From positions 24,761,585 through 24,825,584 of the forward strand of contig NC_092345.1 in NCBI RefSeq assembly GCF_963676685.1: a stretch of 64,000 bases of DNA. The letters are read 5' to 3'. The notes below the pieces were generated by a model that saw only the letters and a program-made list of their open reading frames with translations, was not told the origin of the DNA and ran no database searches. Source of the stretch: Mytilus edulis (Eukaryota > Mollusca > Bivalvia > Mytilida > Mytilidae). Of the stretch, positions 12,463 through 23,765 are shown one piece after another. Position 1 is the stretch's first letter. The number at the start of each line of letters is the position of its first letter. The position numbers and the translations under genes were made by a program.

Positions 12463-13324
12463 ATAACTGGTAAGCATTTTGATTCATTAGGTAAGCTCTA
12501 AATTATTTATTTATGGTATTGGTGCAAATGAAATTACAGTCGGTATGTTAGAAATATGCTTATATGAAAACTGTTGCTATGGTCTTGATATTAAATGAAA
12601 AGGCTTGGTTACTGATCTTTTTGACTCAACATTTCGAGTTAAATCTTGCGACAACTGATTCTCATGTAACACTGCAAACTCTATTTAGCACTATTTTGAT
12701 CTGTCGTTATTTAATGACGCCATAATACGTGTGATGTCACAATGTTTCCTTTAATACCTCATGTGGATTTCTCACTGATAAAGGGTTTTCACTGAAATAC
12801 ATGTAAAAAGCCTTTTTTTCTCAAATAGAATTATGTAAATGGACAAGTTTTGAAAATTTGCACTTCATTGCACTCTAATTACATGATAAGAATGACTTTC
12901 CCAGTAGTTTTGAGGGGTTTCCACAGTATTATATACAAGATGTCCACTAGTAAGAATAGTTATTTTGGTGGTTTTTTTTTATGAAATCTTCAATTTTGCA
13001 TAATTTCTCTGTCAAAATACACTTTAAGACACAAGAAAATGTTATGGAATGCTTTAATAGGGTCTGTGTATTGTAATTTAAGGTTATCATCAGAAGTTTT
13101 GTCCTTGTTTTGACTAGTAAAGGTATACTGGAAGAAATTAATTATACATACACGTTGTATTAAAAATAAATGAATATAGCGATAAAAGTGTCACTGCCAT
13201 ATAGTGCTGAAACTACTTTATTTTTTTTCAGAAATGGACAAAAATACACAGATTTATTCAGAATGTCATACCGATGAAGATCACCTAAAAATATTTGGAA
13301 AAATCAGAACTATGGATTTCAATA

Positions 13325-13779
13325 TGGGACAATACCCCTAATGCGCCTTGAAATGAGGAACACAAAAGTCACGTGTAAACAAAAATCTCTGTGTAGTGAT
13401 ATTTGACACATTTCTATGATAAACAAATGACTGAGCTGAACCATTAGTGTTAATTTAGAAAGTAAGGGAACACAGAATAAATGTGTAAAAACCATGGAGC
13501 TATTAAATGTGTTCAAAGTATTAAAATTTCAAAGAACTTATTGTGTTATAAATGGGATTTTTTACCATGAGGAGCCACATCGCAAAAGGATACTCGGGGT
13601 TTGCTAAATTACGGAAAAATGAATCACACTTCGTACCCCGAAAATTTAACCACATATGTAAAAATGTCTCAGCTTCGAAACAAGCCATCATACATACGCA
13701 AGTTTACGATATGGGCTGAGCAACAGAAGAAAACGTTACCATTACGGCCTATGGAGAAACAATTGCGCATATTGCCCCA
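13325..13779 (+). repeat. right terminal direct repeat
   Basis: Partner of 11125-11580. It is preceded by a short open segment (13233-13340, starting MDKNTQIYSECHTDED) just after a TTTTTTTTCAG acceptor-like site. Its end at ATTGCCCCA abuts the resumed unit sequence. Confidence 0.8.
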
Positions 13780-14038
13780 AATACCACCGCATAGACATTC
13801 AAATTGTATATGGATCGATAAATTTCAATTGAAGTAATATTAACGTTTTACCATATTAAATATCTTTTATAAATCAATACACGCTAGGTTTAAATGTATA
13901 ATCATTATTGACCGTCTTACCTGAATGCTCATTGGTGCATCATGATTTATCTCCCTTTGTTCCTTGTTGTCCATAGATGTAGATTGACTGACTGGTTTAT
14001 TTATATTTATATCAACTTCACTAGCAAGGTATTGAGGA

Positions 14039-14159
14039 ATGACTACAATTAACAACGTATTCATATTCATTAATGCTATTGTTATAGCACTAATGGCTAT
14101 GTACATATACCAGAATGAAAGAAAAATGGAGCGAATTTTAGCCAGGCATGAGCCAACAG
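14039..14159 (+). CDS. gene A exon 1: transmembrane N-terminus
   Basis: The ATG at 14039 has an in-frame TGA two codons upstream (14033-14035), and the ATG is conserved in all four copies, so this is the likely start. It encodes 40 residues: a short polar leader (MTTINN), a hydrophobic helix (VFIFINAIVIALMAMYIY, about residues 7-24) and a basic, charged stretch (QNERKMERILARH). Charge placement predicts the C-terminal side in the cytosol, i.e. a signal-anchor protein with a tiny outside N-terminus. The exon ends ACAG|GTATGG, leaving one base (G) that pairs with AT at the start of exon 2 to form an Asp codon. The intron of 4851 bp contains a MITE and repeats. The 250 bp before the ATG are conserved in B, C and D, consistent with a shared promoter/5' UTR. 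Confidence 0.75.
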
Positions 14160-14527
14160 GTATGGAGATTTACAACAATTTGAGGACAATTTTGAACTTT
14201 TTTTTAAACATCCTTGTTTATTAAGAAATATACATTCCACGCCCAAGGAGCACTTTCAAAATGCAGAATAAAAACAGTAGAAAATTAAATATCCATAAAA
14301 AACATCTAAACATGTTTTTTAATCTTTACTTATTTATTCATGAAAATACGCAGAACATTGCTTTTTGTGTTTGATGCAAGTATTTAGATGTATATTTTTC
14401 TGTTTTGAATTCAGTAGTTTTAAAATATGTATTATTATACATGATATATACTCTTTGTTTTACGCGTATATTACAAAAGAATTTGAGTGTACCGAATAGT
14501 TGTCTAAGGAACCAGGATTATAATTTA

Positions 14528-14673
14528 GGGAGCTACCATTTGATTTTTATGGGGGGGGGGCTAGGATGAAATTTGAAAAAATAGGCAGGACAGAAGTTGT
14601 GGGTAAAACAAAAGGCAGGATGAGACACTTGCAAAAAAAAAAAAGTCAGGATGAAAATCAAATGGTAGCTCCC
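14528..14673. mobile_element. 146-bp MITE with 20-bp perfect TIRs
   Basis: Ends are GGGAGCTACCATTTGATTTT (14528-14547) and its exact reverse complement (14654-14673). It is flanked by TTA on both sides (14525-14527, 14674-14676). Gene C's intron has the uninterrupted site ATAATTTAGTACG (36947-36959), so TTA is a real 3-bp target duplication. A TWA-type duplication with GGG ends fits the PIF/Harbinger superfamily, though this is inference as no transposase is present. The centre carries a G-run and an A-run. Confidence 0.85.
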
Positions 14674-14676
14674 TTA

Positions 14677-14810
14677 GTACGTCAGACGCGCGTTTCGTCT
14701 ACACACAACTCATCAGTGACGCTCATATCAAAATATTTATAAAGCCAAACAAGAACAAAGTTGAAGAGCATTGAGTACCCAAAATTCCGAAAAGTTGTGC
14801 CAAATACGGC
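14677..14810 (-). repeat. dispersed repeat end (CATCAGTGACGCTC family), inverted
   Basis: Starts AGTACGTCAGACGCGCGTTTCGTC and runs through CATCAGTGACGCTCATATC to a GAAGAGCATTGAG block. It is the inverse of the end of the family at 17155-17860 and 39955-40300. A shorter version is at 37038-37090 in gene C's intron. Confidence 0.65.
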
Positions 14811-17150
14811 TAACTTGTCCTTTATTTCATTTCGGGTGATTTTCGTTAGAAATATGATTTTGTTACTTATATAGATTTTGATTGAAAATTATACTGCAAA
14901 TATGCTACGATATTAAAAGAAATAGAAGGTAAATTCTCTGCAGAAGGAAAAGAAAGAAAACACAGAGCAATGTTTTCTAAAATTGAAAAGGGACATGTCT
15001 TGGTTTTTTTTTACATATGACTCATATATATATTCCAATATCCGTCGGAGCATGACTTTGTGAGGGAAACACATAAAAGGGAACTTTGCTCTTCCCCTTT
15101 TTTAAATATTGTTTAATTCAACTCTATAATAAATATGTTGATTGTTATGTCATCTGGTTACACTCTCATCGATGTATTCCTCACATCTATAGATAGTTAA
15201 ATTATTTGCGGAGGAATGATGACTGCCACGGACAATCGATTGGTGGCTTAAATGTCTACACTTTTATTGAACTAGCAAAGAGATTTTCAAGATCATTTTG
15301 GAACTTAGGCTAAAATTGTTTTCTTGCATATGTATGTAGTACTAAATTGAAAGAAAATTCCTGTCAATTCATTTTGACAACTTTTTTTAAGATAAAGGAC
15401 TTACGGTTTGTTTAGTATTTCAAAGTGATTTATTTGGTGACGTCAACTTTTTAAATACATTTATTCAAAACGTCTTCCGCCATTTTTTTATCAACTTTTT
15501 ACAGCATATTTGCACTTCATTCTAAAAAAAAAATACAGTATGAATTTGGTTACCAATCATTATAAGTATAGTGTTTACCTCGTGCATCGTATTATTTGTA
15601 TTCATATTTAATGTGTAAAAGCTTGGAGAAGATGGTAAATCTAACTTAGAATAAAGGGGACTTTAAGACTGTAAATATGATATATCCGACGTTGAGAAAA
15701 GAAGAAAATAAGAAAATATTAAAAAAAAATATAAGCAATTATACTTTTCTTTATTGTAGCTTAAAGTTTTACTTTTAATTTTGTTGCCCTCTTTTGAGGT
15801 ACCTATTGTCAAGTTCGTTATTTCTACCATTATAAATAGCTACTAAGGTTTATTTGTGCATTTGCCCTTTATGTAAATTCGTGGAATACCGCAATCTTTG
15901 ATTGTACAATCGCAGTATATAAAAGGTCTAGGTCTTTGACCTAATCTGCAAATTAAAAGACAGATTGGCAATTTATAGGTTAGACTGTTTATTTAACATG
16001 TTTAAAGAAATAAAATTTTGTGATTTATTGCATTATTCAAAATGTTTAAATAAATACCAAATATTTGTGTTTTTAGAAACAAATTTCAACTTGGCAATTT
16101 TGAGGGGAGATAAGTGAAATCGACTATGTTCACTCACTTTATATATAGGAGTAGTTATTTTTATTATTTATTATAACAATGCACATTTTCGTAGTATTTT
16201 TCGAAAGTAAATATCAAATTTCACTCTTGAAAAAGAATCTGAAAAATAACACATTCAACATATTGTTATTTTTATACATTGTTGAATATTTTTTTCAGCG
16301 ATTGAGCTATATATACAATATATGTTCATTGTCGGAAAATAATCAGGCAACCAAAATCTCTGTAATGACAATCTAAGTTACACTTTTAGCATTTGCAGAT
16401 ATGTAAACCATTTTTGTATTATTTAATGAATACATTTTGTAACTGCATATATGATTTGTAACCAGCTACATGTACATATATGGGAAAGACAGGAATCACT
16501 GACTTTGTAAGGTAAAGTAGTCTTTTGGTGAAAAAAGGAATCAATTGAAACCTTAGCCACGAATGAAACTGTCTTTTCATCAGGATCATGCACAATTGAA
16601 ATCAAACGAACATGTTTTGCAAATAAAGAGAGAAAAGAAGCTGGAGGCTTATCGTTCCTAATTCCTGTTAGTATTTTACAAAGTTTCAGATAAGAGCCAC
16701 CTGATCAACCCTCCCCCCACCCCCTCCCCCACAAGAAAAATAATCAGGACACATATCCGTCTCAACACGCCTTGTCAGAGACGGAGCAAATATTAAGTCT
16801 TAGGAATGTTATTCAGAATAATATACACGACTGTTTTGGGAAATGAACGACAATAAAATCTAAGATAAAAATTGCAGGCGTCAATGCATTGGTAGCATTA
16901 AACTGGTACACGTTTCTCGCTGGAATTGCCTAATGGGAAGGTAATAACGAATTATACTGACTCCTATTATATTTCTAGTTCGAAGTTGCAGTCGGGAGAA
17001 ACAATCATGGCAATATGAACTGACGGCTGTTAATAACTCGGATTATTTTCAGGTCTGTACTTTTTTTGTTGAGACGTACAAGTACTCGGCCACGTCAACT
17101 CTTTGTTTTTGTTAGATGTATTTCCATGTGTATCCAACTCATGATTTATA
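14811..17150. other. intron of gene A, first part
   Basis: AT-rich and non-coding. It is closely similar to 37090-39950 in gene C's intron except that C carries a 580-bp element at 38245. Small ORFs here (for example 16179-16376) are not conserved as protein in C. Confidence 0.5.
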
Positions 17151-17154
17151 TCAC

Positions 17155-17860
17155 TAGGTCAATGCCACTGATAGTGGATGTTTGGTTCCCGAGGGTATCA
17201 CCAGCCCAGTAGTCAGCACTTCTGTTTTGACATGAATATCAATTATATGGTCATTTAAAAATTTCCTGTTTACTGAATTATGAATTTTTCAAAATACTAA
17301 GGATTTTCCTATCCCAGGCATACATTACCTAACTCGTATTTAGCACAACTTTTGGGAATTTTGTGTCTTCAATACTCTTCAACTTTTTACTGTCTTGTTT
17401 TTATAGTATTTTTGATCTGAGCGTCACTGATGAGTCTTATGAAGAGATATTATTACTACCACTGGGTCGATGCCTCTGCTGGTGGACTATTAGTCCCCGA
17501 GGGTATCACCAGCCCAGTAGCCAGTACTTCGGTACCGACATGAAAATACGGATTTATTGTGTTATTAAAATTTGCTGTTACAAAATATTAGAAATTATTA
17601 TAAATTAAGGAATGTATCTCCCTCATGCAAAGCTCTGATTCCGTTCACAGATTTGGCTATACTTTTTGGACCTTTTGGATTATAGCTCTTCATCTTTTAT
17701 ATAAGCTTTGGATTGCAAATATTTTGGCCACGAGCATCACTGAAGAGACATGTATTGTCGAAATGCGCATCTGGTACAAGAAAATTGGTACCGTTAATTT
17801 TATTATGTAGACAAAACGCGCATCTGGCATATTAAATTATAATCCTGGTACCTTTGTTAG
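17155..17860 (+). repeat. two tandem copies of the GGTCGATGCC dispersed repeat
   Basis: The first copy (17155-17440) and the second (17462-17860) both contain CCCGAGGGTATCACCAGCCC, AGTACTTC or AGCACTTC, and a CATGAATATC-like block. Each ends near ACTGATGAGTC or ACGCGCATCTGGC. Gene C's intron has the same first copy (39955-40300) but lacks the second, so the doubling is specific to A, or was lost in C. Confidence 0.65.
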
Positions 17861-18259
17861 CTATTATGGCTAAATTTTGTCTCAAAGTTGAGATCAAAAT
17901 TCCCTTTCAAAATCCAACCACAATAAAATGGCTTCAGCGTTATGACGTCGCAGTAAGGTGTCAAAGAAAAAATTCTATAGCCTTAAGCTTTCAAAATGTT
18001 ATAATAATTTCGACCACGAACAGACTGGTCTAATTATTACAAAAAAACGTTGAAAAGAAATTTAAAATAATTGGCAAATTCACAATTTTTAATGTCCATC
18101 AATTTGTCTTGTTTTTTTTTTTATAAAACAGTTTATGGGACGGATCTACCCGTGTTGAAAAACCTCGCCTGGTCGACATTTAACGAAGCTTCGCTAAAAA
18201 AAAAGACATGTTATTCAATTTTTTTTTTATTTTTTTTGTATTTGTTATAAACATTAAGA

Positions 18260-18260
<1 letters not shown>

Positions 18261-18290
<30 letters not shown>
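18261..18290. repeat. (TA)n(GA)n microsatellite
   Basis: A run of TA units followed by GA units. Gene C's intron has a shorter equivalent (about 40688-40712). Confidence 0.9.
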
Positions 18291-19010
18291 ATTTAATTCT
18301 ATTACAAATACATGTTCTGGATACAGTTTTTTCGTATTTAATATTAATGTTAATCGTGTGGCATAAAGCAACATGTGTGGCAAATAGTTTATCTTTGAAA
18401 ACCTATCGAGGAAATCAAATATTCATAATTTTATAAAATAAATTGGTTTCACTTTTTGTTGTAGACTGTACAATGAAATATATTTTGTTCATCAAAACCA
18501 TAAGGTCTGAATGATAGTCATGATAGTTATCGTATTGACAATCATGCAAAGTTTCTTTATTTCTTCAACTATTGCATATTAAATTTGTTTAATAATCATA
18601 ATTGAGCTCTATTAACCAAATGAAATGGACAAACAAACCAATAATACTTTCAACATCTAAGTATTAGTTGAACTTACCAGGATAAGAATATTCCAAGTTG
18701 TAAATAGAAAGTTTCCGTCCGTCTAAATGATACAAATTTCACCGGTTTAAATAATACAATAAAACCGGTCTCAAAACGTATCTTTTAATTAATGGACCAG
18801 GTTTTGAACAGGAACCACAGTCGAAGTTCACACATTACATGTATCAGTTGTAATAAACACACAATTTGGTAATGAAACATGCATATCGCGTAGAATTAGG
18901 ATTCCAATCGTCAATTTTGTAAAACTTGAAAAAAAGTTACGAGATGACAGGATTATAATAGCACGTCAAATTGTTAACAGTGAGTTTTTAATTATATGTA
19001 TTTTTTTTAG

Positions 19011-19669
19011 ATGACAAGGCTGGGTATTTATTTTCTTTGAAATTTGACAGAAAGTGGACTTATTCATCACTGTTCCTGTCTGATGATAATACAATACTGG
19101 GTAATTCTTTCAATAAAGAGACATCAAATCCCGTGAATCATCCGGAACAGTTTACCAATTACGACGGAACAATAGGAGATAAATGCTTAACTTCTGCAAG
19201 TAAAATATACTTTGAGATTAAGTTCTCGTACGAAGTATTAGTTGAACTGGATTCAGCAGAATTAGTACTTGAAGTAGGAGTGGCTAGTCGTGCAAAAATA
19301 GATAGTCGTCATTATGTAGGACGCCACGGGTGGTCGTTTAACATTAGAAATTGCGAAACAAGCATATGCCTTATAGCCCGGCATAAACAAACGAACACAT
19401 TCGAAGAAGTTAAAATAATCAGCAGCAGTAATACAGCTGGGACAGTTGCCACAGGAAAACTTGGATTCTTTGTTAACATGAACCGTAACGAGTTCTCCGT
19501 TATTGATAAGGACAGTTCGAAAATATTGTTCACGTTTACAAAAGTAGTGTCCGCTGATCAGCTTTGTCTCGCGTTTGGTGTTTATAACCCCCGTTATCTT
19601 GAAACAAAACTAGAAATAATGTATTCTTACGATTTCAAAAATCTTCCAATTATCAATGTTGTGGCTTAG
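19011..19669 (+). CDS. gene A exon 2: complete B30.2 (PRY-SPRY) domain
   Basis: The exon follows TTTTTTTTAG and starts AT|GAC, completing the phase left by exon 1. It encodes about 219 residues to a TAG, giving a predicted protein of 259 residues. PRY part: FSLKFDRKWTYSSLFLSDDN, the LDxxTAxxxLxLSxD-type strand pair. SPRY part: GDKCLTSASKIYFEIKF, LVLEVGVAS, HGWSF, then GKLGFFVNMNRNEFSVIDK, FTFTKV and LCLAFGVYNP. B30.2 domains bind protein or small-molecule ligands in TRIM and butyrophilin proteins. Here the domain is preceded only by a transmembrane helix. No RING, B-box or coiled coil was found in the 4.9-kb intron or upstream, although a missed extra exon cannot be ruled out. A function in sensing or adhesion is a guess from the family. 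Confidence 0.85.
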
Positions 19670-19974
19670 ATAACAAGTATACTTATAGTGGGAATACTGC
19701 ACCAAGCTGTTTACTAATATGATCTAAATACACTTAATCGAAAGAGTAATATCACATATTGTGAGAGACAATATTCCTTTTTAATAGTGCAGTATTCCAG
19801 TCATAGAACAAAACTAAATATTTTAGTATTCGATCCACCTTTGTCAAATTCATTCGGCTCTGATGGATGCAGTCAAGACGCTATATTATTTTTCGTAATC
19901 TTGTGTATATTTTGTTTGAATGAGTGTGAATTTAATAGAATCCCAGTTGACAGCACATATACCAGTCAAGAACC

Positions 19975-19980
19975 AATAAA
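19975..19980 (+). terminator. poly(A) signal of gene A
   Basis: AATAAA in the context GAACCAATAAATGTGGAGTC, about 305 bp after the stop. The same context recurs after B (30075), C (42415) and pseudogene E (52784), which supports use. Confidence 0.65.
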
Positions 19981-20394
19981 TGTGGAGTCTTTATAATTTT
20001 ACCCCTCGTGTAAATGGATGTTACAAAAATGAAAAATATGCAGATGTGAATAAAATTTTTGGTTCTATCAAATTCGGGCTGATTCTATGATGTATATGCT
20101 GAATGATTTTCTTGGTAAACGGTCCAAGTCTGAGTAAGAAATTGAATGTTGCAGTCAAAATATAATGAATTTAAAATCTGTCCTACAAGTTTGATAGAAC
20201 TTTTTTCAACTAATGGAGAAATAATTAGGTCCCGTTTATCGTAGTGGGTTGTCATATCATTTTAGCTGCATATTTACGTTATTTCAAAAATAAATCGATC
20301 TATAAGGTCTTCACCAAATTTGCAAATGTGTGAGGAATTGACACATCGAACTACTTTGACATATTTACAATTTCGATGATAATGAAACATACAA

Positions 20395-21168
20395 AAAATA
20401 TTCAACTCAGAAACTAACAAAACCTTTGAATAGACTTATTCAGACGGGATATAATTACAATACTGCTATCAAGTCATTAAATATTGCATATTTTGGCGTT
20501 AATATTGAGTCACTGATAAGGTCTTTGCATCGGAACTAAACACATTTATTCTAAAAACAGTTGTTGGCATGACACGGGTTATGTTATGTTATGATGGTAG
20601 GATACTAAACCCCTAACGGGAAGGATTGTGCCTGATGTTCATATGATGAAATCATAATCTTTCAGTCAGTTAAATTGAAGTCTGGAGCTGGCATGTCAGT
20701 TAACTGCTAGTAGTCTGTTGTTATTTATGTATTATTGTCATTTTGTTTATTTTCTTTGGCTACATCTTCTGACATCAGACTCGGACTTCTGTTAAACTGA
20801 ATTTTGATGTGCGTATTGTTATGCGTTTACTTTTCTTCATTGGTTAGAGGTATAGGGGACGGTTGAGATATCACAAACATGTTTAACCCCGCCGCATTTT
20901 TGCGCCTGTCCCAAGTCAGGAGCATCTGGCCTTTGTTAGTCTTGTATCATTTTGATTTTAGTTTCTTGTGTACAATTTGGAAATTAGTATGGCGTTCTCA
21001 TCACTGAACTAGTATATAGTTGTTTAGGGGCCAGCTGAAGGACGCCTCCGGGTGCGGGAATTTCTCGCTACATTGAAGACTTGTTGGTGACCTTCTGCTG
21101 TTGTGTTTTTTTATTTGGTTGGGTTGTTGTCTCTTTGACACATTCCCCATTTCCATTCTCAATTTTAA
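20395..21168 (+). repeat. retroelement C-terminal scrap plus 3' tail
   Basis: 20440-20540 translates in part as RLIQTGYNYNTAIKSLNIAY..GVNIESLIRSLHRN-stop, the end of a reverse-transcriptase-type polyprotein. It is followed by a long conserved 3' tail with ACTAAACCCCTAACGGGAAG, TAACCCCGCCGCATTTTTGC and GGACGCCTCCGGGTGCGGG, ending CCCCATTTCCATTCTC. Similar copies follow genes B and C, so the insertion predates the duplication of the units. Confidence 0.65.
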
Positions 21169-21519
21169 AGAAATAAAATACAGTTTCCGATCTTCAATAA
21201 TAAAAACTCAGAACCTTGAATCAAAATTGAGTTCATTTTAACATTTGTTTTATGAAATATAATACAGAAAACACAAACAAGTCATGTTGTAATAATTAAG
21301 TTGCACCTCAACAATTATTTATTCCACAGATTCAAATATTTAAACGTTTGTTCGATCGTCCGTCCGTTCGTCTGTCTGTTCTGCTTCAGGTTAAAGTTTG
21401 TGGTCGAGGTAGTTTTTGATGAAGTTGACGTCCAATCAACTTGACACTTACAGTAATTGAATTCTGATGCATTGACAAAAAATCATGCTTTATGTTCAAT
21501 ATGTCATTTTCATAGTTTA

Positions 21520-21740
21520 ATCTGTGAGGCGAAAATTCCGTAAAAGCCAACCAACTTAAAATGGCGTCCGTAGAACTTACGAAGAGATGATTTCAACCCC
21601 ATGGAACTTTTGGTTTGGAGCGTCCTTTAGAGCATAAACTTTACAAATTACAATTTATTAGCTTAAGTTATTTCTATTGTCGTAAAATTTTGTTTGCAAC
21701 CGACACTCATTTTTAATTGACACCACGGAATATCCCAATA
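21520..21740 (-). mobile_element. reverse-transcriptase C-terminal relic (antisense)
   Basis: Short antisense piece matching the KSSLRKFYGRH..VDRYG region and its neighbour. It contains AAAATGGCGTCCGTAGAACT as in 7009-7028. The same relic is at 43970-44190 after gene C but is missing after gene B. Confidence 0.6.
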
Positions 21741-21835
21741 GTATTGAAAGTAACGTTAAACACTAATCAATCAAAAACCCTTCCATATTTTTATGAGTTT
21801 TGAACAGCGGTATATTACTGTTGCCTTTATTTAGT

Positions 21836-22159
21836 AAGGCTGACAATATAATCATCTTAAAGAGATGGGAAACGTTTTTAATTTAAGTGTTCTAACATAC
21901 TGTTGGCAAATACTTTTGTAAGCAATAGACAAGTATCTAAATCACAGCTTTTTATAAATAAAATTTTGATGAATTTCTGCTTATATTTGGTCGTGTCCTG
22001 TGTTTTTTCCTTAAAAGAGTTTTAGGTTGGTGTATTGTCTGTAAGCTGGATTTGCAACTGCAAACCAACTCTTAAGATTTTGAAATCAGCTAAACATGTT
22101 TCATGCTGTATTTCAAATCGTAATGGAATATATTCTTCCAATACGAAGCAGATTGAAAT
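21836..22159. other. 5' flank of repeat unit B
   Basis: Close copy of the heads of units A, C and D. The insertion of a reverse-transcriptase fragment begins after ATTGAAATATGTGTA. Confidence 0.6.
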
Positions 22160-22460
22160 ATGTGTAAAAGAAGAGGGACAAAAGATACCAAAGTGACAGT
22201 CAAACTCATAACGGTCAACCAACTCGTGATGGCCTCCATAAAATTTACGAAGGGATGATTTCAACTTCACCATTTGGAACTCATGATTTAAAAGCTTTCT
22301 TGATAGCAGTAACCCTCTATCAAGAAAATCATGATAGGAAATGCAAGCACTAGAATATCGTATCAATTGGGAGATATATACCCCGTATGCACGTGCTGCT
22401 GTTGCTACTTAGAAATGGAAAGTTCACAATTGGAAAGCTGAAATCATCTCTTTTGTCATA
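22160..22460 (-). mobile_element. reverse-transcriptase fragment inserted in unit B (antisense)
   Basis: On the minus strand: IRYSSACISYHDFLDRGLLL, RKLL, MVKLKSSLRKFYG, HHELVDRYE. It occupies the same site as 31490-32100 in unit C but has lost about 270 bp that unit C retains, so the VDRYG end runs into unrelated sequence. Units A and D have the empty site. Confidence 0.75.
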
Positions 22461-23765
22461 AAGTTTTCAGTGTTGAAGTAGAAATATGACAATCTGTTCA
22501 TGGCCTTGTTGAATAAGATGCCCTATAGTCCACACTCAACTATCGATAGAAAATCAACCCCTTTTTGTATTTCTGTCGAAAGACAATAAAATAACAAGTA
22601 CGATACCCGAGAGACACTGGATGTATTACACAATCCGGAACATTACAATTGAGTTGCAAATCAACAGACAGAATATAATGTGAAATTAATTTACCGATTG
22701 CCATTCTTTTCTGCATGCAGAATAATGACAGGGCAACAATAGATACTGAACGGTTTAATATTCGAATCAAGGTGGACACTTACTTTTATATTTGGTGCAG
22801 CGACGCATGGTAATGCAATATTTATACCTGATTTGGGTTTATTTTCCTCTCACCTGACCATTATAGTCAGAACGTTGATAAACTTATCAAATGATTAGTA
22901 ATTAATACAGCGATATCGCATCTTACTGGAAAACTAAAATTCATTTTCAATTTGAAACGAAAAGAGTTGTCTCGGAGGAAATCATTCAAAATATACTGGT
23001 GCTAGTTTGATTTTCTATCAAACAGAAAATATAGAATATGGGATATCCATCTATGACACAAATCTGTACAAGTACATGAAATAAAATAAAAGCAAAGAAA
23101 AAGCTCTTTTATTGCTTATAGTCCTCACAAATTGCAAGTCAAGCCTTCAACATTAAACAAATAATCTAAACTCAATTAAAGTTTAAGACGGCTTTGTATC
23201 GTTTTCAGCCGAATATTTTGTAAGCTGGTGGTCACGCCAACTCTATGGTTTGAAGAACATAACTAACCGGTCGTAATAAATGAAATAAATCTTAAAAACA
23301 AATCAAACATTTATTGTTAGGATTTAGCCTCCGAATTATTTTGTTTTCACACGACATGTGAAAGGAAGCAACCGCAAAAAAAAAAAAAAAAATATAATTG
23401 TCATTTTAGGGAAAAAAACATTTAAGTCGCGTAAACCGAGCGCGTAAATTACCGTCTTTCAGAATCCACACAAAATCAACAAAGCTTTCGATACCTCATA
23501 TGTTTGTTGCCACACGTAAGCATACAAATACCACAACGTAGCCATTTAAATTTTATATAGATCGATAAATTCCAATTGACATTACTAACGTTGTACAATT
23601 TTAAATATATTTTTATAATTCATTAATACACGCTATGTTTAATTGTATAATCAATATTGACCGACTTATCTGAATGAACAGTGGTACATCAGGATTTATC
23701 TCCCTTTGTACTTTGTTGTACTCACTGCTGTATTTATATCAACACAACTAGCAAGGTATTGAGGA
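22461..23765. other. upstream region of gene B
   Basis: Non-coding and nearly identical to 44610-45906 upstream of gene D. It includes a truncated B30.2 relic at about 22936-22985 (KFIFNLKRKELS). The block just before exon 1 (23525-23765) is also shared with A and C. Confidence 0.6.

Larger units (their letters stand above)
11125..13779 (+). mobile_element. 2.65-kb insertion with 455-bp terminal direct repeats (LTR-like)
   Basis: Units B, C and D read straight through GCAAATA(C/T)CAC (23524, 36214, 45664). In unit A this site is opened after CAAAT (11121-11125) and resumes at CAAATACCACC (13778). The insert begins TGGGACAATA and ends TATTGCCCCA. These are imperfect inverted ends with TG...CA termini and a possible 5-bp duplication CAAAT; the exact border is ambiguous by one to three bases. 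Both ends carry the same 455-bp sequence. I see no primer-binding site, no polypurine tract and no gag/pol, so it would be a non-autonomous element. A tandem duplication inside a transferred gene piece is the alternative. Confidence 0.6.

Noticed and set aside
13867-14106. 79-codon minus-strand ORF opposite gene A exon 1 (and equivalents in B, C, D)
   Set aside because: Mirror of the conserved transmembrane exon. The + strand has the ATG, matching splice phase and charge pattern; the minus ORF varies in length and end among copies.
16179-16376. Intron ORF of about 65 codons with a similar ORF in gene C (38973-39221)
   Set aside because: Similarity follows the general intron similarity. Frame, ends and length differ, with no start context or splice sites.
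19312-19533. Minus-strand ORFs opposite the B30.2 exons (19312, 29362, 41785, 48620, 52160)
   Set aside because: Shadow frames of the conserved + strand exon.
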